Origin: an uncultured Phascolarctobacterium sp.
GTDB lineage: Bacteria; Bacillota; Negativicutes; Acidaminococcales; Acidaminococcaceae
DNA: 5,906 bases
Assembly (NCBI GenBank): GCA_900554395.1
Contig: USHB01000105.1
Span: 1-5,906, forward strand
Direction: 5' to 3'
Notes under the pieces: generated by a model
The model's database searches: none
Told to the model about the DNA's origin: nothing
Seen by the model: only the letters and a program-made list of their open reading frames with translations
Shown: positions 1 to 5,906 of the stretch, in pieces
Position numbering within the stretch: the first letter of the stretch is position 1
Layout of the letters: every line of letters begins with the position of its first letter
Made by a program: the position numbers and the translations under genes

Positions 1-7
1 CCGGTAA

Positions 8-955
8 TTAACTTTGTACTATTATATTTTGCTGCGGTATTTTCTGCCAGTTAAATACGGAAATTAGTTCTGAGGCTTTTACAGGTTCTGCCATATCCGT
101 TAAACCGCTGAGGCATGCAAGTTTGCCGATAACTTTTTCCGGCGTTTTATAATGCACCCGCAGCGCTCCCATATCCAAATCCATATCGCGTTTGGCAAGG
201 CGGCGCCCATCTGGTGCTGTTAAAATCGGCAAATGGCCAAACTGCGGCGGCGCAAAGCCAAGCAGTTTATAAAGGTAAAGCTGCGGCGCGGTTGACGTTA
301 ATAAATCGCTTCCGCGGATAACTTCCGTTACGCCCATCAGTGCATCGTCAATAACAACGGCAAGCTGATAAGCGTAAATGCCATCGCTGCGGCGCACGAT
401 AAAATCGCCCCATTCTTTGGCGAGGTTTAAACTTTGCGCGCCATAATGCAAATCGTTAAAACAAATATTGGCATCCGGAACTTTAATGCGCCAGGAACAT
501 TTATGTGCGTTTTCAATTTTTGCAATGCGTTGTTCAGCGCTTAACTTACGGCAGGTGCCCTGGTAAACAAAATGGCCGTCACTGGCGTGCGGAGCACTGG
601 CGGCATGCAGTTCAGTACGGCTGCAAAAGCAGGGGTAAATTAAATCTTTGCTGCTGAGATTGTCAAAAAATTTTTTGTAAATTCCGCTGCGGCGGCTTTG
701 ATAAAATTCGTCTGCCGGTTTGCCGGGGGCTGCGCCATAATCCCAGTCCAGGCCAAGCCAGAGCAAATCATCCATCAGCACCTGCGCTTTTTCTTCCGTG
801 CAGCGCGAAGTGTCAAGGTCTTCTATGCGCAGCAGCATATTGCCGTTTTGGGCGCGTGCGCTTAACCATGCAAGCAGCGCGCAGAAAATGTTGCCAAGGT
901 GCATTCTGCCGCTGGGCGATGGTGCAAAACGCCCGCAAATTTTATTTTCAGCCAT
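8..955 (-). CDS. gluQRS: Glutamyl-Q tRNA(Asp) synthetase (GluQ-RS)
   Basis: Complete 315-residue protein resembling the catalytic half of glutamyl-tRNA synthetase. GluQ-RS enzymes activate glutamate with ATP, without needing tRNA, and attach it to the queuosine at position 34 of tRNA-Asp in the cytoplasm. Visible motifs are the class I HIGH-type signature (HLGN, residues 19-22, after APSPSGRM), the LRIEDLD block (42-48), a zinc-site pattern CFC...YQGTC (C109, C111, Y131, C135), the AYQLAVVIDD segment (195-204) followed by VIRGSDLL, and a KMSKS-like LAKRD (253-257). At about 315 residues it lacks the C-terminal anticodon-binding domain of true GluRS (about 480 residues), which favours GluQ-RS. 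The ATG start (955-953) has AAAGGAG on the minus strand, with GGAG (967-964) 8 bases upstream. The gene is divergent from the gdpP operon. A non-canonical GluRS paralogue is the main alternative but is less likely. Confidence 0.93.
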   Translation of the reverse strand: MAENKICGRFAPSPSGRMHLGNIFCALLAWLSARAQNGNMLLRIEDLDTSRCTEEKAQVLMDDLLWLGLDWDYGAAPGKPADEFYQSRRSGIYKKFFDNLSSKDLIYPCFCSRTELHAASAPHASDGHFVYQGTCRKLSAEQRIAKIENAHKCSWRIKVPDANICFNDLHYGAQSLNLAKEWGDFIVRRSDGIYAYQLAVVIDDALMGVTEVIRGSDLLTSTAPQLYLYKLLGFAPPQFGHLPILTAPDGRRLAKRDMDLDMGALRVHYKTPEKVIGKLACLSGLTDMAEPVKASELISVFNWQKIPQQNIIVQS

Positions 956-1067
956 AACATAAGCTCCTTTTATTATTAATTATTTTAATTTTAACATTGA
1001 TTCAGTAATTTTTACAGGTATGCAGGAGTTTACTTTTACTTTGCTTTTTTGCCTTTTTGCGGTAAAA

Positions 1068-1073
1068 TATAAT
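1068..1073 (+). promoter_or_regulatory. Putative -10 box (TATAAT) of the DUF2232-gdpP-rplI-dnaB operon
   Basis: A perfect TATAAT lies 38 bases before the TTG start at 1112, in the AT-rich divergent intergenic region. The expected -35 position (about 1045-1050) holds only a T-run and no TTGACA-like hexamer, and there is no TG extended -10, so the box is good but the -35 is poor. T-rich tracts (1036-1058) lie just upstream. A start of transcription near 1079-1081 would follow. No equally good promoter was found on the minus strand for gluQRS; that side is so AT-rich that weak TAAAAT-like boxes occur by chance. Confidence 0.45.
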
Positions 1074-1078
1074 TACGT

Positions 1079-1090
1079 GGGCGTATGCCC
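1079..1090 (+). other. Short hairpin GGGC-GTAT-GCCC at the predicted 5' end of the operon mRNA
   Basis: GGGCGTATGCCC can fold into a four-base-pair GC stem with a four-base loop (or five pairs if a G-U closes). It begins 6 bases after the TATAAT box, so the transcript would be expected to start at or in this stem. The stem lies upstream of the GGAGG ribosome binding site and does not cover it. A 5'-terminal stem could protect the mRNA from 5'-end-dependent decay. The stem is very short, so chance is a real alternative. Confidence 0.3.
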
Positions 1091-1100
1091 TGTTATAAAA

Positions 1101-1105
1101 GGAGG
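1101..1105 (+). promoter_or_regulatory. Ribosome binding site that sets a TTG start for the DUF2232 gene
   Basis: AAAAGGAGG ending at 1105 is a strong Shine-Dalgarno sequence. Six bases separate it from the in-frame TTG at 1112. The in-frame ATG at 1085 lies upstream of this site and has no ribosome binding site of its own. The next in-frame ATG, at 1133, is 27 bases past the site, which is too far. The TTG at 1112 is therefore the best start. Confidence 0.8.
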
Positions 1106-1111
1106 AACATT

Positions 1112-2062
1112 TTGGTAAGAAAAACTTCAGAAATGGTAGAGGCCGGTATTTTAGCTGCCATTGCCGTTTTGTTTGCCATTCTTGGCGCATATCTGCCCGT
1201 GTTGGGGGCGCTGTTTAATTTGCTGTGGCCGGTGCCGGTAGCTGTGTGCGGCATGCGCAACGGTCTGCGCTGGAGCATAATGAGTTTAATTGTTGCCTGC
1301 GCCGTTATCGGCTCGCTTTTGGGGCCGGTTCAGTCGCTTTCCATTATGGCAATGTTTGGCTTGCTGGCGCTGGTGCTTGGCGAATGTATGTACCGCGGTT
1401 ATAAACCGGTGAAAACAATGCTGTTTTCTTCGGCTGCTGCGCTTGTTTCCATTATATTAAGCATATGGCTTGGCATGCTTATTATGGGTACTGACCCTGT
1501 AAACATGATGTTTGAAGGGCTTGAACAGGCAATGCAGGAAAGCGCTGTTTATTACCGTCAGGCCGGTATGAGTGAAGAAGAAATTGCAGCAGCGCTTCAA
1601 GGCAATCAGGAGCTTTTAAAAACAATCAGGCTTATTTTGCCGGGTTCTTTTGTGGTTTGTGCGCCGCTGCTTGCTTTTGCCAACTATATGGCGGCACGCA
1701 AGGTTCTTATTAAAATGGGCGCTGCGTTTGCTCCGCTGCCGCCGTTTATTCACTGGCGCGTGCCGGAATATTTTATCTGGCCTTACGGCATATCCGTAAT
1801 GATAGTTTCGTTTTGGAGTGATGCCCCGCAGCTTGTGCAGGATATTGCCATAAACCTGCAAATGGTTACCAGCGTGGTATTTTTTGTACAGGGGCTTGCG
1901 CTTGTTTACTGGTGGATTAATAAAAACGAAAAACCTCAGTGGTGGGGAACGATAGCTGTAATTTTAGCATTTGCTGTACAGGTATTTTCGATATTGATAG
2001 TCCTCTTGGGTGCGTTTGAACCTGTTTTTGATTACCGTAAATTAAAAGAACGCAGCCTGTAA
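1112..2062 (+). CDS. DUF2232 (YybS-like) polytopic membrane protein
   Basis: A 316-residue, strongly hydrophobic integral membrane protein starting at TTG. Likely membrane segments lie at about residues 10-28, 30-47, 52-70, 73-91, 102-125, 170-190, 221-237, 245-268 and 277-303, so roughly eight or nine spans. The longest hydrophilic stretch (about 127-168) is rich in Glu and Gln and probably forms a loop between spans. The segment PLPPFIHWRVPEYFIWPY (about 208-225) resembles the conserved part of the DUF2232 family. The assignment also rests on position: in Bacillota the family member yybS sits directly upstream of gdpP, as here with a 14-base gap. The function is not established; the hydrophobic multi-span form suggests a transporter or a membrane partner, but nothing in the sequence shows a substrate. 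The gene is first in the operon, behind a TATAAT box and a strong GGAGG site. Confidence 0.85.
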   Translation: MVRKTSEMVEAGILAAIAVLFAILGAYLPVLGALFNLLWPVPVAVCGMRNGLRWSIMSLIVACAVIGSLLGPVQSLSIMAMFGLLALVLGECMYRGYKPVKTMLFSSAAALVSIILSIWLGMLIMGTDPVNMMFEGLEQAMQESAVYYRQAGMSEEEIAAALQGNQELLKTIRLILPGSFVVCAPLLAFANYMAARKVLIKMGAAFAPLPPFIHWRVPEYFIWPYGISVMIVSFWSDAPQLVQDIAINLQMVTSVVFFVQGLALVYWWINKNEKPQWWGTIAVILAFAVQVFSILIVLLGAFEPVFDYRKLKERSL

Positions 2063-2076
2063 AGGGAGCGGTAAAA

Positions 2077-4152
2077 ATGTTCAACAAAATCTGGAATTTT
2101 TGGAATGACATGAAGGTGCCACTTGGCATTATAGCAGGCTTTACCGTAGTTTTAACCTTCTATGGATGGTGGTGGCTGCCGGTAGGCCTTGGCGCAATGG
2201 GCGGATTATACTGGTATAGCCGCAGAGGGTTTTATAATAAGGAAATTCAGTTTAACGGCTACCTTGATACCATTGTGCGCAATATTGAACGCACCAGCCA
2301 TTATGCAATACAGAACCTTGAAGTGGCAATGGCGGTGTTTGGGCAGGACGGCAAACTGCAATGGAAAAACGAACTGTTTGTGGAATATGCCGGATATGCC
2401 GGTGTTAAAAATGTAGACGGCAAACGTCCGGAAGAAATTTTCGACCTGCCGGAAAATGCTTTTGATGCTTTGAGCATTAAAGATGGCGAACGCCTGCTGC
2501 TTATCAATGGACGTTATTACCGTTTGCGCCACTGCCGTGTTCAAACCGGCGACCGTAATTCCAAAAAGGAAAATAAAGGATGCAGCCTTATTTTTTATCT
2601 TACAGATGTAACGGATTTTGAACTTTTGCGCCAAAAATACGCTAACGAAAAACTGTGCCTCGCTTATGTGCGCTTTGATAACTATGAGGACGTTACCAAA
2701 GGCATGGGCGAAAGCACCCGCGCCAATATTTCCGGCGAAGTAAACGAAGTTTTAAGCAAATGGGCAGAAGAAGAAAACGGTTTTATTCTTGCCAACAATA
2801 AGGAAAGTTATCTTATCGGCATCAACCAGGCATCTTTGCAGGACTTGATGGAAAAGAAATTCCCTGTTCTGGAAAAAGTACACGAAATACAGGTTGGCAA
2901 TAAAATTACGCCGACAATCAGTGTTGGTATTTCCTGCGACGGGCGCAGCCTTGAAGAAGTAAGCCTGAATGCTGCCAAAGCGCTTGATTTGGCATTGGGG
3001 CGCGGCGGCGACCAGGTAGTTGTAGCTATCGGCGGCAATTTACAGTTCTTTGGCGGCATTACGGCCGTGGCTGCAAAAAGCACGCGCGTGCGTGCCCGCA
3101 TTGTGGCGCATACCGTGCATGAACTGATGCTGAGCGCAGAAAAAATCTTTGTTATGGGACATACCATGGAAGATTTTGACGCTATCGGCAGCGCTATCGG
3201 CATGGCAAAACTGGCACGCAGCTTAAATAAAGAAACATATATTGTGGTCAGCGGACAGAACGAATCGGTGCGCAAAATTGCCGAAACCCTGCGCAGCAAT
3301 GATATGAAGCTGATGGACGAAGACGATGTTTACGCTGATATTATGATTGAAGAAGAAGAAGCGCTGAAACATATTGCTCCCAAATCATTGCTTGTACTTG
3401 TTGACCATCACCGCAAAATGCTTTCTGCCAGCCAAAAAGTGCTGGAGGCTATTCCGTGGCGCATTATTATTGACCATCACCGCAGGGCGGAAGATGCCAT
3501 TAAAAATACAACCTTGCAGTATATGGAGCCCTCGTCATCATCAACCAGTGAACTGGTTACGGAACTGGTTGGTTACTTTAATGACAGGCTGGAGTTTTCC
3601 AAAGGCGAAGCAACTGCGCTTTATGCCGGCATTGTGGTAGATACCAAAAACTTTGCCGTGCAGACCGGCGAGCGTACATTTGAAGCAGCCGCGCTTTTGC
3701 GCCGCAGCGGTGCCGACCCGAATATGGTAAGGCAGTTGTTTAAAGATGACCTTGAATCCGTGCAGATAAAATCGCGCCTGATTGCTGAGGCGGAAATGCC
3801 GGAACCGGGCATAATGATTTCCGTTTATAATGATGCTCCCAAAGAAGTAAGGTCTTCCGTTATTGCCGCTCAGGCAGCAGATGCCATGGTTTATATTGCC
3901 GGCATCTGCATGAGCGTTGTTATTACGGAATATTCTTCGGACGGTTCGCTGGGCGTAAGCGCACGCAGCGACGGTACCGTAAACGTACAGATTATTATGG
4001 AAGAGCTTGGCGGCGGCGGACACCAGACGGTTGCCGGCGTACAGCTTAAAAATATCAGTGTTGAAGAAGTTAAAAAACAAATTATCGCACTGGCGAAAAA
4101 TCAGTTAGAGGAGAATGATGAAAATGAAAGTGATTCTGTTGCAGGACGTTAA
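2077..4152 (+). CDS. gdpP: Cyclic-di-AMP phosphodiesterase GdpP (membrane-bound, DHH-DHHA1)
   Basis: Complete 691-residue protein with the standard GdpP layout. Two N-terminal membrane helices (about 14-47) end at a basic YSRR. A PAS-like sensor region (about 75-175) follows, then a degenerate GGDEF domain (about 190-320) in which the GGDEF motif is replaced by ANNKESY (239-245). DHH phosphoesterase and DHHA1 domains complete it. Metal-site motifs are GHTMEDFDAIGS (H362, D366, D368), VDHHR (D443), IDHHRR (D466, H467, H468) and GIVVDTKNF (D522); the DHHA1 signature is GGGGHQ (645-650). The family hydrolyses c-di-AMP to pApA at the membrane, and so affects cell-wall stress, beta-lactam tolerance and potassium balance; ppGpp and haem inhibit studied members. 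AGGGAG lies 8 bases before the ATG. The motif II position reads VDHH, duplicating the DHHR of motif III. The acidic tail (about 676-691) overlaps rplI. Confidence 0.95.
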   Translation: MFNKIWNFWNDMKVPLGIIAGFTVVLTFYGWWWLPVGLGAMGGLYWYSRRGFYNKEIQFNGYLDTIVRNIERTSHYAIQNLEVAMAVFGQDGKLQWKNELFVEYAGYAGVKNVDGKRPEEIFDLPENAFDALSIKDGERLLLINGRYYRLRHCRVQTGDRNSKKENKGCSLIFYLTDVTDFELLRQKYANEKLCLAYVRFDNYEDVTKGMGESTRANISGEVNEVLSKWAEEENGFILANNKESYLIGINQASLQDLMEKKFPVLEKVHEIQVGNKITPTISVGISCDGRSLEEVSLNAAKALDLALGRGGDQVVVAIGGNLQFFGGITAVAAKSTRVRARIVAHTVHELMLSAEKIFVMGHTMEDFDAIGSAIGMAKLARSLNKETYIVVSGQNESVRKIAETLRSNDMKLMDEDDVYADIMIEEEEALKHIAPKSLLVLVDHHRKMLSASQKVLEAIPWRIIIDHHRRAEDAIKNTTLQYMEPSSSSTSELVTELVGYFNDRLEFSKGEATALYAGIVVDTKNFAVQTGERTFEAAALLRRSGADPNMVRQLFKDDLESVQIKSRLIAEAEMPEPGIMISVYNDAPKEVRSSVIAAQAADAMVYIAGICMSVVITEYSSDGSLGVSARSDGTVNVQIIMEELGGGGHQTVAGVQLKNISVEEVKKQIIALAKNQLEENDENESDSVAGR
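3401..3484 (+). repeat. Two identical 15-base units in gdpP, each encoding DHHR
   Basis: TTGACCATCACCGCA occurs at 3401-3415 and again at 3470-3484, exactly 69 bases (23 codons) apart and in the same reading frame. Each copy encodes DHHR, at residues 443-446 and 466-469. The second is the family's hallmark DHH motif; the first falls where GdpP proteins normally carry a single metal-binding Asp in a VDxH context. The flanking bases differ, so this is a short local match and not a larger tandem duplication. Confidence 0.85.
4108..4113 (+). promoter_or_regulatory. rplI ribosome binding site inside the 3' end of gdpP
   Basis: GAGGAG lies within the gdpP coding sequence. It is 10 bases before the ATG at 4124, 4 bases before the ATG at 4118, and 1 base before the ATG at 4115. 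The spacing, and the fact that bacterial L9 proteins begin MKVILLQDV, both select 4124. Ribosomes finishing gdpP pass over this site, so translational coupling is possible. Confidence 0.75.
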
Positions 4153-4570
4153 AAATTTAGGCAAAAAAGGCGATATTGTAGAAACCGCAGAAGGCTATGG
4201 CCGCAATTATCTGCTGCCGCGCAAAATGGCCAAAGAAGCCAACGCAGCTAACTTAAACCAGGCCAAACAGGATAAGGCAACGCAGGCACACCGCGCAGCA
4301 CAGCGCAAAGATGAAGCCGTTATGCTGGCAGCACAGCTTAAAAAAGTACATGTTATTGTTAAAGTGCGCGTTGGTGAAAATGGCAAAATGTTCGGCAGCG
4401 TAACCAGTAAAGATGTTGCCGAAGCACTTATTGAACAGACTAAACTTGATATTGACCGCCGTAAAGTAGAATTGAAAACTGCCGTTAAAGGCATTGGCGA
4501 ATATACCGCGGTTGCCAAACTGCATCCGGAAATTTCCGCTGAGTTTGCCGTAACCGTAGCGGCTGAATAA
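4124..4570 (+). CDS. rplI: 50S ribosomal protein L9
   Basis: A 148-residue protein of usual L9 length, a component of the large ribosomal subunit that binds 23S rRNA near the L1 stalk and helps maintain reading-frame fidelity. The N-terminal RNA-binding domain begins MKVILLQDVKNLGKKGD and contains the family block EGYGRNYLLPRKMA (about 25-38). A charged, Ala- and Gln-rich connecting helix follows (about 42-75), then the C-terminal domain with GKMFGSVTSKDVAEAL (about 86-101) and a closing FAVTVAAE. Start 4124 was chosen over the in-frame ATGs at 4115 and 4118 because it matches the family N-terminus and the Shine-Dalgarno spacing. The gene overlaps gdpP by 29 bases in another frame and is followed 8 bases later by dnaB, as in many Bacillota. 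Confidence 0.96.
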   Translation: MKVILLQDVKNLGKKGDIVETAEGYGRNYLLPRKMAKEANAANLNQAKQDKATQAHRAAQRKDEAVMLAAQLKKVHVIVKVRVGENGKMFGSVTSKDVAEALIEQTKLDIDRRKVELKTAVKGIGEYTAVAKLHPEISAEFAVTVAAE

Positions 4571-4578
4571 GGCACGCC

Positions 4579-5906
4579 ATGATTGACAGAGTACCACCGC
4601 AAAACATAGAGGCAGAGCAGGCTGTGCTTGGCGCTATGCTGCTTGAACGTGAAGCGATAGCCAAAGTTATGGAAAAGCTGCGTGCGGAAGATTTTTACCG
4701 CGAAGCGCATAAAGTTATTTTTAATGCCATGCTGGAACTTTATAACCGTAACGAAGCCGTCGACTTGGTAACGGTAACGGAGGTTTTAAAGAAAAACGGC
4801 AAGCTGGAAGATATTGGCGGCATTGCTTATGTTACCTCGCTTGCCAATGCCGTGCCGACAGCAGCCAACGTGGTATATCATGCAGGCATTGTTGAAGAAA
4901 AATCCATTCTGCGCCAGCTTGTGCGTTCCGCAACGGAAATTGCAGAACTTGGCTATGAAGGCAGCGATGACGTAAGCGACATAATTGATACTGCCGAAAA
5001 GAAAATACTGGATATTTCCAACCGCAAAAAAGATACCGACTTTGTGCCGATTAATAATATCGTTATGGATTCTTTCAGGGATTTGGAAGCCCTGATGAAT
5101 AACAAAAACGGTTTAACCGGCCTGCCGACCGGTTTTGTTGATTTTGATAATTTAACCAGCGGCCTGCATGCCAGTGATTTTATCATTCTGGCAGCGCGCC
5201 CTTCCATGGGTAAAACGGCGCTTTCGCTGAACATTGTGCAGAATGTGGCTATCCGCAGCGGCAGGCAGACGGACGGCAAACCTAAAGTAGTAGCCTTTTT
5301 CAGTTTGGAAATGAGCAAAGAGCAGCTTGTACAGCGTATGCTCTGCGCTGAAGCCAATATAGATTCGCAGCGCCTGCGTATTGGCGAACTGCGTGATGAA
5401 GACTGGATGCAGCTTATACAGACTGCCGATACTTTAAGCGCAGCGCAGATTTATATTGACGATACTGCGGGCATAACGGCCATGGAAATGCGCAGCCGCG
5501 CACGCCGTTTAAAGGCAGAACACGGGCTTGATTTAATCGTTGTCGATTACCTGCAATTAATGCAGGGCAGCGGCAAGCGCAACACAAGCGGCGACCGCCA
5601 GCAGGAAGTTTCGGAAATTTCCCGCTCGCTGAAAGCCCTTGCGCGTGAACTGAACGTGCCAATTATCGCTCTTTCGCAGCTTAGCCGCAGCGTAGAATCG
5701 CGCCAGGTAAAACGCCCGATGCTTTCCGATTTGCGTGAATCCGGCTCTTTGGAACAGGATGCCGATATTGTAATGTTCCTGTACCGCGAAGATTATTATA
5801 ACCCCGAGACGGAAAATAAAAACATTACCGAGCTTATTGTTGCCAAGCACCGTAACGGCCCGGTTGGCACGGTAAACCTGTTCTTCCACAAGCAATTTAC
5901 CAAGTT
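4579..5906 (+). CDS. dnaB: Replicative DNA helicase DnaB (3' end cut by window edge)
   Basis: The reading frame is open from ATG 4579 to the window edge: 442 codons plus two bases, with no stop. DnaB (called DnaC in Bacillus) is the hexameric ATP-driven helicase that opens the replication fork and recruits primase. The N-terminal domain starts MIDRVPPQNIEAEQAVLGAM; a linker spans about 110-175, and the RecA-like motor begins near 180. Motor motifs are Walker A ARPSMGKTA (206-214, K212), FFSLEMS with the likely catalytic E244, Walker B LIVVDYLQLM (319-328, D323), ALSQLSRSVESR (364-375), DLRESGSLEQDAD (384-396), and the arginine-finger region KHRNGPVG (423-430, R425). Family proteins are about 440-455 residues, so only a few to some 15 residues are probably missing. 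Its ribosome binding site is weak: AAGG (4569-4572) overlaps the rplI stop, suggesting coupled translation. No intein interrupts the visible part. Confidence 0.96.
   Translation, partial: MIDRVPPQNIEAEQAVLGAMLLEREAIAKVMEKLRAEDFYREAHKVIFNAMLELYNRNEAVDLVTVTEVLKKNGKLEDIGGIAYVTSLANAVPTAANVVYHAGIVEEKSILRQLVRSATEIAELGYEGSDDVSDIIDTAEKKILDISNRKKDTDFVPINNIVMDSFRDLEALMNNKNGLTGLPTGFVDFDNLTSGLHASDFIILAARPSMGKTALSLNIVQNVAIRSGRQTDGKPKVVAFFSLEMSKEQLVQRMLCAEANIDSQRLRIGELRDEDWMQLIQTADTLSAAQIYIDDTAGITAMEMRSRARRLKAEHGLDLIVVDYLQLMQGSGKRNTSGDRQQEVSEISRSLKALARELNVPIIALSQLSRSVESRQVKRPMLSDLRESGSLEQDADIVMFLYREDYYNPETENKNITELIVAKHRNGPVGTVNLFFHKQFTK

Noticed and set aside
1085..1111. N-terminal extension of the DUF2232 protein from the ATG at 1085
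   Set aside because: The ATG lies upstream of the GGAGG site, within the predicted 5' hairpin, and has no Shine-Dalgarno of its own; the extra nine residues (polar and basic) would encode the ribosome binding site itself.
956..1111. Riboswitch, T-box or small RNA gene in the divergent intergenic region
   Set aside because: The region is only 156 bases, mostly AT-rich, and shows no T-box core, known aptamer pattern or strong terminator hairpin on either strand; the T-rich tracts at 1036-1058 lack a preceding GC stem.
2206..4080. Long minus-strand open frames opposite gdpP (for example 2206-2634, 2808-3299, 3541-4080)
   Set aside because: They lie entirely opposite a clearly conserved gene, have no plausible ribosome binding sites or recognisable motifs, and their composition is what antisense translation of gdpP would give.
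4547..4563. Possible terminator-like hairpin (GCCG...CGGC) at the end of rplI
   Set aside because: It has only four base pairs, a nine-base loop and no following T-run, and it lies within coding sequence; read-through into dnaB is expected.
5185..5230. Possible intein at the DnaB Walker A site, a frequent intein insertion point
   Set aside because: The ARPSMGKTA motif is continuous and the frame runs straight on into normal DnaB sequence; no splicing motifs are present here or in the later motor motifs that are visible.
4953..5895. Minus-strand open frames opposite dnaB and, similarly, opposite rplI (4207-4710)
   Set aside because: The plus strand encodes unmistakable DnaB and L9; the opposite frames are low-complexity shadows without start signals.

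Overview
The window looks like ordinary chromosomal housekeeping DNA from a member of the Bacillota. The four genes on the + strand have the order DUF2232 membrane protein, gdpP, rplI, dnaB, which is the well-known yybS-yybT(gdpP)-rplI-dnaB arrangement of that phylum. Base composition is balanced (mid-40s % GC by eye), and Shine-Dalgarno sequences are mostly strong. A GluQ-RS-type gene divergent from this operon is uncommon in Bacillus-like lineages. It would fit a Negativicutes-type organism (the diderm Bacillota), but that placement is inference from gene content and protein style and was not tested.

Layout: the left sixth (8-955, - strand) is a complete gluQRS gene, whose product glutamylates the queuosine of tRNA-Asp. 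A 156-base AT-rich divergent intergenic region follows (956-1111). It holds a perfect TATAAT box for the + strand operon, a small hairpin at the predicted mRNA 5' end, and strong ribosome binding sites facing both ways. From 1112 to the right edge there is one tightly packed + strand operon: a multi-spanning DUF2232 protein with a TTG start (1112-2062), the membrane-bound c-di-AMP phosphodiesterase GdpP (2077-4152), ribosomal protein L9 (4124-4570, overlapping the end of gdpP by 29 bases), and the replicative helicase DnaB (4579 to the window end, cut off near its C-terminus).

The operon joins second-messenger turnover (GdpP), translation (L9) and chromosome replication (DnaB). Gaps are 14, -29 and 8 bases, so co-transcription and some translational coupling are likely. 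No insertion sequence, CRISPR array, RNA gene, intein, frameshift or sign of recent transfer was seen. The features most worth a second look are a duplicated DHHR motif in GdpP, the gdpP/rplI overlap, and the 5'-terminal hairpin. I found no convincing evidence of an undescribed system.
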